A DNA stretch of 64,000 bases from Capra hircus. Lineage: Eukaryota; Chordata; Mammalia; Artiodactyla; Bovidae. Positions 32,927-45,307 of the stretch are shown in pieces. The stretch is from the NCBI RefSeq assembly GCF_001704415.2, contig NW_017189517.1, positions 4,165,167-4,229,166 on the forward strand. Direction: 5' to 3'. A program made the position numbers and the translations under genes. Positions within the stretch are counted from its first letter, which is position 1. Every line of letters begins with the position of its first letter. The notes under the pieces are model-generated. The model was not told the DNA's origin and did no database searches. It was given only the letters and a program-made list of their open reading frames with translations.

Positions 32927-35900
32927 GTTGTTCAGTCACTCAGTCGTGTCCAACTCTTTGCCACCCCATGGACTGCAGCACGCCAGGCTTCTCTGTCCTT
33001 CACTGTCTCTCGAAGTTTGCTCAAACTCATTTCCACTGACTCAATGATGCTATCCAACCATCTCATCCTCTGTCACCCCCTTCTCTTGTCCTCAATCTTT
33101 CCCAGCATCAGGGTCTTGTCCAGTGAGTTGGCTCTTCACATCAGGTGGCCAAAGTATTGAAGCCTCAGCTTCAGCATCTGTCCTTCCAATGAATATTCAA
33201 TTAATATTCCTTTGGGATTGACTGGTCTGATCTCCTTGCTTTCCAAGGAACTCTTAAGAGTCTTCTCCAGCATCACTGATTGAAATAATCAGTTCTTTGG
33301 TTTTCTGCCTTCTTTAGGGTCCAACTCTCACATCTGTACATGACTACCACAAAAGCCATAGCTTTGACTAGACATATGTTTATCATCAAAGTTAAGTCTC
33401 TGCTTTTTAATATGCCATTTAGGTTTGTCATAGATTTTCTTTCAAGGGGTAAGTGTCTTAATTTCATGGCAGCAGTTACAGTCTGCAGGAATTTGAAGCC
33501 CAAGGAAATAAAATCTATCAGTGTTTCCACTTGTTTCACTTCTATTTGCCATGAAGTGGTGGGACTGGATGCCATGATCTTAGTTTTTTAAATGCCGAAT
33601 CTCAAGTTACCTTTTCTAGTCTCTTCTTTCACCTTCATCAAGAGCCTCTTTAGTTACTTTTCACTTTCTGCCATTAGAGTGGTATTATCTGTATATCTGA
33701 GGTTGTTGGTATTTCTCCCAGCAATCCTGATTCCAGCTTGTGATTCATCCAGACTGGCATTTCTGTATATAAGTTAAATAAGCAGGATGACAATAAACAG
33801 CCTTGATGTACTTCTTTCCCAATTTTGAACCTGTTTGTTGTTCTATGTCCAGTTTTAAGTGTTGCTTCTTGATCCAAAGACAGGTTTCTCAGGAGACAGA
33901 TAAGTGGCCTGGTATTCCCATCTTGCCGGGGTCCAGCCCCAGTGGATCCAGGGTGATTCGAAGGTGGGGACGGAGTTGGCGTCCTTGGAAAAATACATAT
34001 TTAATTACAGATATATAGAGAGATTAGAAATGGATAGTGTAGTAGGAAGATTACTGGAGAAAAGAGGCTGAATAACTTGGATTACGTGGAATAGCATCCA
34101 TGCTCCAGATGGGAATTCAGCCAGAAAAATGAGGAGCAAGAAAGAACGACATGGGGGTATCAGTCTTTCCGGAAACTGATCCCATTTCTTTATTTTTGGG
34201 GTTTGCTTATATGCCTTTTGTTACATATAGGGATGAATACAAAGTCACGCAGGGGTCAGCAGTCCTGACCTTTATCAAAATCAGGTGCTTCACATAAATG
34301 TATAAAAAAAAGGTCTTAGGGATATTGCATCATCTTCTGGCCATGAGTGAGAGCTGCTGACATTTTATGATCCTTTCTTTCTGATAACCGAAAAACTTAT
34401 TTTTTCCAAGGGGGTTTTTTCTTAAACCAGGCACCACCCTCTAAATAAAGTTGCATTCTATAGGGTGAGGGTGTAGTGAGTTACAATCAAGAAAGGAATT
34501 TATTTAACCCAAGGTTAACATGATTAATCTTAAGGGTTAATACTTATTTCTCCTATATGCTTAAAGGTTAATACTTATTTCTCCTATATGTTAGTTATAT
34601 TCATTATAAGGGCAGGGAATATGGAGATTCAGCAGCTAACATCAGCCCAACAAATAAAAATCCTTTCACCAATGTTCCCCTTAATATCTATTTAGTCTTA
34701 AGATAGTGATAAAGTTACATTTTTACATAGCAAGGACACAGTGATTTATAACAAAGTACAGTGATCTATTACAAAAGAGAAAATCCATTAACTCAAAAAG
34801 TCTAGTATTGCTAACATCAAAAACTACTATATTTCCTTTTCTAGATTCCAAATACATTGATTAATATATTCCCAGGTGCCTAAGGGTATGGAGGCCTGGC
34901 GGCAATCATTGATTCAACAAGAAGAAAAAGCCCTATGCTAATTAAGACTCTCAAAATACTCCAAAACTCTCTGTGCTGTTTATGGTTAAGAGGTAGTAAA
35001 CAATCATGTGGCAGGAGTATGGATAATCCTGTCACACAAGCTAGTTTGTCAGCAGAGAGGTTTGACCTGAGACATCCTTGTCCCACCCAGGGGAGGGAAT
35101 TAGGAGCAATTATTGATGCAACAAATGAAAAACCCTTCACCAATATAATTCCTAACCAACCCACTATACTAATAATTTCCAACTCCCCAAAAGAATTTGC
35201 CTTTAGTAAGTCTAAAACATCTCGTGCCTCTCAAGTTGGGAGGCTGTAAACAATCACATGTGGCCGGACGAACCTATACAGGTGGGCTAGATAACCTTCA
35301 GAGGAGTCCGTAAGCTGAAACACTCTTGTCACGCCCAGGAATTTTTATTGCCTTGGAGCTGCACGTTTACTCCTTCTCCGAGAGAAACGGTTATGGGGGA
35401 GAGCCCCCCGTAAAGTCAGAGGTGTAGGTGAGAGCATAAAACAGACTCTGGTTTTGGGGTTAGATGCTCGGGAACAGGGGGTTTCCTGAGGCTTGATCAC
35501 GCCTTTGCGTATGCCAAGCCTCCTTCCTCATGACCTTTGCCATGGGCAGAGTTCCTCACGCTGGCCCCTGGCACCATCTCTTTAAGAATTTTCCACAGTT
35601 TGGTGTAATCCACACAGTCAAAGGCTTTCACGTAGTCGTTGAAGAAGTAGATGTTTTTCTGCAATTCCTTCTCTTTCTCTGTGATTCAACAAATGTTGGC
35701 AATTTGATCTTTGATTCCTCTCCCTTTTCTAAATCCACCTTGTACATCTGAAATTTCTTGGTTCACATACTGCTGAGGCCTAGCTTGAAGGATTTTGAGC
35801 ATTACCTTTCTAACATGTGAAATGAATGCACTTTTATGGTAGTTTGAACAATTATTGACATTCCCCTTCTTTGGGATTGGAATGAAGACCGACCTTTTCC

Positions 35901-36180
35901 AGTCCTGTGACCACTTCTGAGTTTTCCAAATTTGCTGGCAAATTGAATACAGCACTTTAACGTCATCATCTTTTAGGATTTAAAAAAGCTTAGCTGGAAT
36001 CCTATCAACTTCACTAGCTATGTTTGTCATGATGCTTTCTAAGGCCCACTTGACATTACACTCCAGGTTACCTGGCTCTAGATAAGTGATCATTGTGGTT
36101 ATCTGAGTCATTAAGACCTTTTTTGTGCAGTTCTGTGTATTCTTTCTTGCCAATTCTTAATCTCTTCTTCATACAAATAC
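32927..36180 (-). mobile_element. BovB LINE, 1.6 kb (right arm), split by an LTR
   Basis: Antisense BovB at 32927-33923 and 35574-36180, collinear when the LTR between is removed. It starts with the BovB 3' terminus at 32927 and extends upstream past the reverse transcriptase start to the linker (GCCAATTCTTAATCTCTTCT at about 36149). Antisense fragments include GHRTTNRFKIGKEVHQGC (33877-33674) and CQQIWKTQKWSQDWKRSVF (35955-35686). Multiple stops and frameshifts make it inactive. Confidence 0.9.
33924..35573 (-). mobile_element. Solo ERVK-type LTR (BTLTR1-like)
   Basis: A 1650 bp unit bounded by TG...CA, with the 6 bp target duplication CCATCT at 33918-33923 and 35574-35579. A 6 bp duplication is typical of ERVK/ERV2 integration. 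Read on the minus strand it has a TATA-like TATAAG at about 34212-34207 followed by AATAAA at 34194-34189, giving an unusually long U3 of about 1.35 kb and an R-U5 of about 0.27 kb. No internal retroviral genes remain, as expected after LTR-LTR recombination. It contains a short internal tandem (GGTTAATACTTATTTCTCCT, twice, about 34534-34590). The family name is from memory. Confidence 0.85.
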
Positions 36181-36189
36181 AGAAAGTCA

Positions 36190-36192
<3 letters not shown>

Positions 36193-36232
<40 letters not shown>
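36193..36232. repeat. (AT)n microsatellite
   Basis: About 20 perfect TA units lie exactly between the truncated 5' end of the antisense BovB and an old antisense L1 fragment. Confidence 0.97.
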
Positions 36233-36235
<3 letters not shown>

Positions 36236-36655
36236 TAGATACTTAGCTTGATTCCATATCTTGGCTATTACAAATAATGTTGCAATGAATGTGAGAGAGC
36301 AGATATCTCTTAGAGAGATACTGATTTCATTTCCTTTAGCTGTAGACTCAGAAATGGAATTGCACAGTCATATGCAATTGTTCATTTTTAATTTTTTTGA
36401 GACATATTTCTGTACTATTTTCCATAATGTTTGTACCAGCTTACATTCCCACTCACAATATACAAGAGTTTCCTTTTCCTCCACATCCTAGGCAGCATTT
36501 ATTTTCCCTTGTCTTTTTTATAATAGCCACTCTGACAGGGGTGAAGTGATCCCTCATTGTGGTTTTGATTTGTATTTCACTGATTATTAGTAAAGCTGAA
36601 CGCCTTTTCATGTACTTCTTAGCCATTTGTATGTTTTTTGGTTTCATCTATCAAT
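36233..36655 (-). mobile_element. Old L1 ORF2 3' fragment
   Basis: Antisense L1 ORF2 C-terminal region: TTGGCTATTACAAATAATGT, TAATAGCCACTCTGACAGGG, TCATTGTGGTTTTGATTTGT and onward to AGCCATTTGTATGTTTTT. Reading frames are degraded. Confidence 0.85.
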
Positions 36656-36887
36656 GGAATTTGGGCAAAAGTGTGTGTCTCAATAATGTGAAGGTTTCAA
36701 TGATGTTAAAGTGTTGTCACATTGAGTTACTAGAATGTGTGCTGAAAATATAGGGGATTAGAAAGAGGGATGCTTAAAATTACAATTTCAAAAGTGGCAC
36801 ATTTAGCAGAGACAAGCAAGACTGTATTGTTCAGTAGCCAATCATGTCTGACTGAATGTAATAATTCAAGTGGGTGTCTTCAGTAGG

Positions 36888-37112
36888 GGCTTCTCAGATG
36901 GTTCTAGTGGTAAGGAATTTGCCTGCTAATGCAGAAGACATAGGGGACTTGTGTTTGGTCTTTGGATCGGGAAGATGTCCTGAAGAAGGAAATGACAACC
37001 CACTCCAGTATTCATGCCTGGAGATTTCCATGGACAGAGGAGCCTGGTGGGCTACAGTCCATGGGATCGCAAAGTTGGAAATGACTGAAGCAACTTAGCA
37101 TGCATGCACATT
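36888..37112 (+). mobile_element. Bov-tA SINE with target-site duplication
   Basis: Sense Bov-tA with a diverged tRNA head (GGCTTCTCAGATGGTTCTAG), ending CAACTTAGCATGCATGCACA. Flanks TTCAGTAGG at 36879-36887 and 37113-37121 form a 9 bp duplication. Confidence 0.92.
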
Positions 37113-37121
37113 TTCAGTAGG

Positions 37122-38309
37122 TTGGAGGTAAAGTTATTTGGGAGGTAAAAGTGTTGAGAGTCTAAGCTGTTGCATGGGGCACCATCTTGGATATTAAATG
37201 TCCTTGACATACTAATAAGTGTTAAAGAGGAAGACAGTCATCCAGGAACTACACTATTTTCATGAACAAATAGGGATTGGTGGATGCCAGCAATGAAGAG
37301 CAGAAGGTGTATAATAGGATAACATGAATCTCTGTATTCAATAAGCATGCTGAAGTTATATTGTTTCTCAACTTAGGGCTCCTCACTGCTTTAAGTTTTC
37401 TTTCTATAAGTATAAAAGTAAGACATTTGCATTATAGGAAATTTGAAAGAAAAAAATTACCCACAATCACATTGCTATTGACATGTTTTTATTTCCATGT
37501 ACATGCATATAAAATATTATGATAAAACAGTTCTTACGTTTTTACAATCCTCAGTTTTCCCTTAGCATTATATCTTACACATTTGCAGAGGGCACATAAA
37601 TTTTAATATTCCTGGCCAAAAATAATTATTATTTAAAGGTTAAGGTGATATTTCTTTTTGCTTTATGGACTATTGAGAGAGAGATTAGACTCCTTTGGCT
37701 TCTAGTGATATTGATGTGTGTTCTTGGACTCTTACTGAGGAGATAATTGAGGATTTTACCTGAAGCTAATTGACCAATGTTTAAGTTAAGTTTAAGTTAT
37801 CATGACATCTACACTTCATACTGATGGCAGCAAGTAAATTTTCTCCCTTTGTAAAAGAAGGAAAGTTACAGAGGCAACTGTGACAGTTTCAGGAATTAGA
37901 ATAGAACATTGTCTAAGATGTAGACCCAGGGGGATCCCTGGAAGCTGAGCTACTCAACCTTTCTTTTATTATTGGTCTCCTAAGAGAAAAAATAAATTTA
38001 AATTCAATATAAATTAATCAATTTAATTCATTGCATCTAATGAATGATTTAAAATAATTTTCACTTAATTTCTCCTTAATGAGAGAAATTAAATACTGAC
38101 AAATAAAAGCTTATCAGATAGCACTTCAGAGGCCCCCAAACCATTGTACTAAGATTTCACCCGTTTACCCAAACTAATTTTCATCCCTGTTTGGGCGATA
38201 TTGCCTCCACAGAGAAGGCATATTTAAGGTGAAATGAGAAGTGCTCAATTACTAATGAAAGGAGAGGTACCTTAGTTTGAGCCACTCATTAGCGGGAGGA
38301 TCATGGTTT
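37122..38309. other. Unrecognised AT-rich DNA
   Basis: About 1.2 kb with no recognised gene, RNA or repeat. Confidence 0.5.
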
Positions 38310-38890
38310 TCAGTTAATTCCTTGTGGTCTGAAGAATTCTGAGATGGTTCCCAAGATTCTCATGTCTTGTAAACCCACCTTCGGCCATTTATTTAATCTA
38401 CAGGTGCTGCTGTGAAGAGATTTGCAGGTATAATTTGTCTTAAATTTCTTGACTTTATCTAGGGAGGTTAGCCAGGTGGACCTGATCTAATCACAAGGCT
38501 TTAAAAAGTTTCTGGGCTCTTTTTGGTGAGAGGAGTTGGAAGAGTGAGGGGCCTTGTGAAACGAGCCAAGTAACAAGGGCCTGAGCGTGTCCTAGGACCC
38601 ATGGGCAGTCCCCAACCTACAGCTAGCAACAAACCCAGGACCTCAGTCTCACAAACACACTAGGAGTGGTTTTACCAACAACTCGAAGGAGTTTGGGAGC
38701 AGACCTTTCCCCAGTTAAGCATCCAGAAGGAATGACAGCTGGCTAATGCTTGATTTCAGACTTATGAAGCTCTGTGCAGAGAACCCAGCTAACACGTTCT
38801 GGACTCACAACCCATGGAAACTGTGAGTTAATAAATTGATTTTTTTACACCTCTAGGCAATTTGTTACACAGAAACATAGAACTCATACA
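38310..38890 (+). repeat. Old LTR-like repeat (MaLR/ERVL-type?)
   Basis: It contains GATCTAATCACAAGGCTTTA, AACTGTGAGTTAATAAATTG and GCAATTTGTTACACAGAAAC in the order known from ancient eutherian LTR-type repeats, whose 3' part carries the AATAAA signal. It looks like the same broad family as the antisense repeat at 13040-14340. Naming is uncertain. Confidence 0.45.
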
Positions 38891-41112
38891 TTCCACAATC
38901 ATGACTTCTCATTATACTGTACCTTCTTCTCCCTTTTGGGCTGGGAAAGGAAAGTTGCAATGAATTTTCCTTTGTATTTAATTTGCTTGCAGCTTTTTTT
39001 TTCACTCCTTTATATCCTTGAAACGCAGTCTTGCTTATAGGCCAGGCAAAAAAGTGTGCTCACTTTTAATTATGGCACCACTTACACAGATTCCAAGATG
39101 TGAGTGAATTCTGTGGCTGTTTTGTCAACACGGTTCCATATACACATTTCAATATACTTATAGGTTTAAGATTTATTCTGAAACAACTATCCCTCATCTT
39201 ACATTTGACTGTAGTACCTGCCATCAGAATTTGGAAATGTTAGTGGGCTTTTTCTAGGGTTTTCTTCCACTTATTCCCCAGACAGTTGTTTGCTTTGAAT
39301 GCAGGCTTTTATGCAATCTATTTGCACCTGGACAAAATTTTGCAGTGAGGATACCTATTTCATTACTTTTTGTATGTTGTCTTTGCTCATTGTAGTGGGA
39401 CTTTTGGAGAGAGGCAATTTAAGTTAGTTTATATCAGGTATTACAGTAATCCGGTCAACTGATTCAGGTTTAGAGAGAGGACTTTCTTCTTCATCACATA
39501 TTCTATAAGTAGATTATATGTAACATTAATTTGGGGGAGCCAGGAGGGTAGGCTCTTGTTCCTCAAGAGACTTGGAGAAATCAATCAAGCAAAGAGGATT
39601 TACTAATGGTAATCTATTAAAGGCAGATTTGTGTCTTTAAAATTTTGAGGGAGGATCTTGATCCTTTACCCCTAGCATCAGAAGCAAACATTTGACTTCA
39701 GAGGGTTGAAATAGGGTCTATAGATACTTTTCAGCTATGGGTAAAAGTGGTATTTTTTGGCCTGAAGAAAAATCAAAACTTTATATTTGTTTGGAAAAAC
39801 ATTTGGATATATTGTACGTATATGCATGTGTGTTATTTTGAACCTTATTGTCTTTCTTCATGAAAAATGAACTGTTTTGCAGTTTATTGAATACAGAGAT
39901 TTTTCTTGGTGACAAATAGCTTTTTCCATAGGACTCATTGCTTGAGAATGTAGTCAGAGTTTGAACACCTCCTTCACTCAAAACAGCCCTTATGAAGTAG
40001 TATTTTTTCCTATGTATTCAGGGGCAGATTGAGAATGAGTAAATCCAAACTGGGGTTTTGCTGATGTAGCATTCATTGAAAAGCTAGAGGACAACTCCTT
40101 AGCCTCTTTGCCTGTATATGAAAGCAAATTGAGGAACTATTTCTCATGCTGGGTTTCCTGGCCTTGTGTATGGTGATGTTTTGAGGACGATTTACCTTTA
40201 AGTTGTTTCATGTATGATACTGACTGGGGACAGAACTCCTTGCTTGGGATTAACTGGCTGAGGGTTTACTGGTATGCATGCACCCTTACTGAGTGTTTCT
40301 CCATTTAAATAAGGATGTTCTGAGGTAGGAGGCAGGGATGTGGGCTTACTTGGTAGTGTCCATGGCAGACTATGGCCACAACTCCAGATTTCAAGTGGTG
40401 TTCCAAAGACTGAGCTAACATGAGGACATATAGGGTTATACTTGTGGTTGCTTTACTAAGGTACACAAATGAGTCTGAGATAAGTCCTCATTTAGAGTTT
40501 CAAGTCACATCATATGATTGGGTACAGTTGGGGAAAAATTGCCCTGTGCTCCATTCTTATAATTTTTCATGGTTATATTGTGGGCATAAGCACCACTTAA
40601 GATGGGGTTATTTATCCAAGTCATCAGGGACTTTTGTTGGCAAATACTACCTTCTTTCTGGATGTTTTGGCCAAGAATATAGGAACAGTTAGTATTTAAA
40701 AAAAATCATACATGCTCAGATATTTAAGGAATCAATTACTTATTCCATGTTTAATTTCCAGGTGTGAAGGGACAATAAAATGGAGTACCATCTTAATTTT
40801 CTTTTCCATAATAAGTAAAGACATTTGAGGATAATTAAGGTTTGCAGCTCTTTGTGTGGAACTCTGAGATTAAAGCAATAGCATGGGGGCGGGGGACTCT
40901 ATGGAATTTTTTACTCACAAATTAGGGGGATTCTGGAGAATGACAAATGACTCCTTACTTGGTATTTTTGCCTTTGGGTGAAGCAACATCATTTGAACAA
41001 ATGACTATTTATTTAAATTTGTCTAAGCATGTAAGGATGGTTTGTGGCCAATATTTGACTTATTAGTTTGTCTATAGTCCGTGTGCTCAGGAACGATTGA
41101 TGAATAAAGAAT
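38891..41112. other. Unrecognised DNA
   Basis: The longest stretch without a recognisable repeat in the first two thirds of the window, about 2.2 kb. I see no convincing open frame, splice-site pair or structured RNA. It may be ordinary unique intergenic DNA. Confidence 0.5.
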
Positions 41113-41240
41113 TCTTTTTTTTTTTTTATTCCTAGTGAACATTTTATTTTTTTTTTATTTTTTTTTTTTTGCAGGGTCAAAGCATTTATTTTATTTTATT
41201 TTATTTATTTTTTTTTATTAAATTTTTAATTTTTTTTGTA
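41113..41240. repeat. T-rich low-complexity tract
   Basis: Long T runs with (TTTTA)n-type units at about 41190-41225. It may be degraded antisense poly(A) tails, but no attached element body was recognised. Confidence 0.8.
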
Positions 41241-41272
41241 TAATGGCACTTTGGATAAAACTAGCTTCTTCC

Positions 41273-41542
41273 GGGCAATGGCACCCCACTCCAGTACTCT
41301 TGCCTGGAAAATCCCACGGGTGGAGGAGCCTGGTGGGCTGCAGTCCATGGGGTCGCTAAGAGTCGGACACGACTGAGCGACTTCCCTTTCCCTTTTCACT
41401 TTCATGCATTGGAGAAGGAAATGGCAACCCACTCCAGTGTTCTTGCCTGGAGAATCCCAGGGACGAGGGAGCCTGGGGGGCTGCGGTCTATGGGATCGCA
41501 CAGGGTCGGGCACGACTGAAGAGACTTAGCAGCAGCAGCACC
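41273..41542 (+). mobile_element. BOV-A2 dimeric SINE, near consensus
   Basis: Two BovA units with the CACTTTCATGCATTGGAGAA linker and a terminal AGCAGCAGCA run. A perfect 10 bp duplication, AGCTTCTTCC, lies at 41263-41272 and 41543-41552. Many CpGs are retained (GTCGCTAAGAGTCGGACACG), which suggests a recent insertion. Confidence 0.95.
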
Positions 41543-41714
41543 AGCTTCTTCCAGAGGTTTCTTCATAGATATTTATAACTACAGTTTATTAGTATGTTCT
41601 TACTTTGAGTTATTTGTCTCAGCAATTAGAGGCAATATTGAAGAAACAATTTTGTATGTAAGATTTGTTTTACATATAGTGTAAAAACACTTCCTTCTAA
41701 TAGCTAAGATAGAG

Positions 41715-41912
41715 CCAGGTTAAAGTCTCCTCTCTGCCAAACAATAATTGTGTGCCATTTGCCAAAATTATTTAGTGTTTCTGAACCTCAGTTATTCATC
41801 CATTAAATGGAGAAACCAATAGTCCCAAACCTAGAGTTGTTGATAGAACTGAATGATATATGAAGACAAATTCCTGGCATATAGTAAGTGCTCAGTGAGA
41901 TTTTCCACTTTG
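41715..41912 (-). mobile_element. MIR SINE
   Basis: Antisense MIR: TTTCTGAACCTCAGTTATTC, CATTAAATGGAGAAACCAAT, then CCTGGCATATAGTAAGTGCT. Confidence 0.8.
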
Positions 41913-41964
41913 TACAAACCTTTCTTTGTATGCAGCTTTTTACTGTTTATTCACCATCTTTAGC

Positions 41965-42140
41965 TTCCTGAGTAGCTCAAACAGTAAAGAATCTGTTGGA
42001 AGATCCCCTGGAGTAGGGCATGGCAACCTACTCTAGTACACTTGCCTGAAGAATTCTATGGAGAGAGGAGCCTGGTGGACTCAGTCCATGGGGTTGCGAA
42101 GAGTCAGACATGACTGAGTGACTGAACTGAACTGAAACAG
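41965..42140 (+). mobile_element. Bov-tA SINE, head partly deleted
   Basis: Sense Bov-tA: the first part of the tRNA head (CTGAGTAGCTCAAACAGTAA) runs directly into GGAAGATCCCCTGGAGTAGG, so the B-box region is missing. The BovA body is complete and ends in a (GAACT)n-like tail. Confidence 0.88.
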
Positions 42141-42199
42141 CCTATATCATAGTTTTGTGAAGGGTCAGATTAGATTCTGTGTCCTTTAGAAGCTTAGTA

Positions 42200-42365
42200 C
42201 AATCATATCAGGGTAGGTGCTCTACCTCATTATCTCAGTTAATCCACCCAGCAATCCAGCTTGTAAAATATTAATACTTTAATTTCGTTAATGGTGAAGA
42301 TGCATTTTAGAGAGGTTAAATAACTTTACTAAGATCATAGAGATAGTAAACGACAGTATGAAACT
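42200..42365 (+). mobile_element. MIR SINE remnant
   Basis: Sense MIR-like order: TCATTATCTCAGTTAATCCA, then GGTGAAGATGCATTTTAGAG and AGGTTAAATAACTTTACTAA. It is diverged. Confidence 0.65.
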
Positions 42366-42373
42366 ATGAAAGT

Positions 42374-42490
42374 GTTAGTCAGTCATGTCTGACTCTTTTG
42401 TGACTCCATGGACTGTATCCCGCCAGGCTCCTCTCTCCATAGATTCTCCAGGTAAGAATACTGGAGTGGGCTGCCATTTCCTTCTCCAAA
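42374..42490 (-). mobile_element. BovA fragment (truncated Bov-tA)
   Basis: Antisense BovA body (GTTAGTCAGTCATGTCTGAC to GCCATTTCCTTCTCC). The tRNA head is missing. Confidence 0.88.
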
Positions 42491-45307
42491 TGGGAAACTT
42501 ACTGCATATAAAAGTTGGCTAATGGTTAAATATTTTTAGGGAAGCAGATGAGAGATAATTACTGACATGAGTAAAATCTTCATTTTCCAATGTAACTATC
42601 TTATATTTTTGACAAGGCATCCACAGTTGTAGGATCAAATTCCTCTTGCAGACTTTCAGAGCTTCCATAAATAGGGTCATGTTGTGTTAGAGAAGAAAAA
42701 ATTTGAGTCTTATTTCTGCTTATGCTAACAATGAGGCCTCAGCTAAATAATTTCTCTTCGTTGAAATGTCTTTTCCTCATTTGCCAAGTGGATAAAATTC
42801 TAGTAGTAAGGTAACATGGGATTACATATATTAATATATTTTCATACATAATAGAGATCCTTAGAAATTATAGGAGGTTTTATGGGAGAATCTCATGTCT
42901 TCAATTACATCCTAAGAAATATCCCATTTAGATTGGTATCTATCCTTTATCTCATAGTTCTGTTCATTCTTCTGGATTGTTCATGCTCCTCCTCTTCACT
43001 AATACAAATTCTATTATCTATGCCCAACTAACTGTGCAGTCTTCTGCCAACTCCTTAGGAAATAAACACTCTTCTTTTGTTTTTACCTGTATCAATTGTG
43101 CCTTGTTCTGTTCTTCTACACTTAACCCTATTGTCAGGGTGCTTTGTAGTTTATCTTCTGTCTCCTATATGACCTTACGAAATACCAATGAAATTGAATT
43201 ACATCTCATTTAATTTATTCATATGTTTCGAACATGCATTTTATTTCGTCTACAGTAACAGGAGTATGTGATTTTACAAATGAAATTTCTTTCCTCTACC
43301 TGAGAACTGCTATTTAATGCTTATTGCCTTCTTTCACAGAGCTGTGTTTGTCTCGGCAAAATAAGTCCCCCTTTGCTTTTTCTCATCAACTTTATTTACA
43401 TAGTTGGTGATTAATGGAGCTATAATAAGCTTTTGAAGGAAATTTTCTCGGTACCATATATGCTGATGCATTTACTATCTTGAGTGCCTGTTGGAATTTC
43501 TTTGGCCATTAACACCAAAGATAATTGCTATCTCACTAGGTATTACTTAGTAGACCCCCAAAGAGAAAATGATTGGAATACATCAGATAAAACTAGATTT
43601 TTCTGTCAATAATGGAAATGAATCTGTAGCCTTTCTATAGTGTCTAATTAATTCAATGTAAGAGTGTGATGAATTGATTCACTTTCTGGTAATTGCTACA
43701 CAGTTATGAGAAATAAGATGACTAAAAACAATATCCTCTTCCTGTAGGTATGCTGATATGTTAAAAAGTTTAAAGCCTTTACCCGGAGCCAGGAAACATC
43801 ACAATGAGATACAAATCAAAGCAATTAAGTTTGCTTGCAGCAAAGGTTAATGTGGTTAATCTTTAGATTTTATCCCCAGTTATTAGATAAGAATAGAATG
43901 CTTGCAGCATACCCAAGATGTTCTTAAAATGACTCCTTGAGATGTTCATATTTCAGCTCTTTGTACTTTCAAGTGGTTCACTGTCACTTATTATTCTTAG
44001 AATTTAACTATGTTCACCTGAACTATGACATTTTCAAAGATCCATCTTCCTTCCTCCACTAAAAACATTAAGGTAAAAGTTACATTTCAGTAATTTTTGG
44101 TGATTTATGTGATTTTTGTGTCTTGCTTCCTTCCTTAATATGCATAGTGTTAAAGCCTCATTCTCTAGACAATTGGCTTTTAGGCTGGGAACTAAACTTA
44201 ACCTATAAACGGTATTATAATCATCACTCATGGTAATGGTGGAGATATATGGTATCATAAAGACACATGTGGGCATTTGACTGAATTCAACCAGGGGCTT
44301 TAAAAATACCTGTCATTTGAAGGAATTCTTCAAGTGTGGAGGAATGGGCTAGTTTTACTCCTTTGTCTTGCTGGAGTCTAAGAAACAGAGAAAACAAATT
44401 TCCTCTTCCCTCTCTCACCAAATATATGGTAGTTAGCTTTTAAAAATTCCTTTTTTTTTTTTTCTGTGACATTTCAGTTCAGAGGTCTAACTTTGCCGAT
44501 TTCTGTGTCTAGAGAAACAGCATTAATAGCTATTCACTGAGGTTTCCAGATTGATTTATTCCTCAATGAAGTTTAGAGTTAATGAGGTAAATGTTAGGGA
44601 AAATGCCTTTGTCAATTTTAGTGTTTGGTCTGATTTTGAGCTTGTACTGACTGCTATTTTGGAAACTTTGTGTAGGCTGCTGTATAGAGGATTTGTTGTT
44701 TGCTCTTGGAAACCTATTTCAAAAGATGTGAGAATGAAATATTTAAAATGGTACAAAGCATTAAAGTATGTTGCACAATATAAAGATTATATAAATGTTT
44801 TAGTAAATATAATCTCTAATATAGTAAAAGAGCTTAGATAACTTATTTTCTTTAATAGAATTAGTAAGTTCATTCTTTGGATACGTTTTCTGATACATTT
44901 GAAGACGCAAGTAACTGGATACAAAAGTATGCTTATGCTAAGAAAATTTCTTAAAAGTAGAGATATGTGATTTCTGATATGAGATGGAAGACAGTTTCAC
45001 TTACTCTCTCCCTCCCCCAACTCTTTGAAATGACATTTTAAAAACAGAAGTAGGAGAAAGTAATAAAAATATGATGAATAGTCTGATTGAGATCAGGAAT
45101 CAGTGAATGAAGATTGTGTTGAATTCAGGAAGTCATTAACAGATGATCCTGCTCAGAGTAAAACAAAGCTCAGAGGACCCACACATGGAAGTTCAAGTAA
45201 AGAAAACTCTTCTCAGTGCAATTTTCCAGAGTCAGCAGGTATGGAGAATGAGAGCGAGAAGAATATAAGTTTATTTTTGGTGTTTGTCTGGTTTATTTAC
45301 AGGTTGT
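42491..45307. other. Unrecognised AT-rich DNA
   Basis: About 2.8 kb. A T tract lies at about 44451-44464. Short open frames (for example 42977-43213 and 44551-44841) show no recognisable domain or conserved start context. No interspersed repeat was recognised. Confidence 0.5.

Noticed and set aside
33924..35573. Possible remaining proviral genes inside the LTR unit
   Set aside because: No gag, pol or env signature is visible. TG...CA ends, matching 6 bp duplications and the promoter/poly(A) layout fit a solo LTR.
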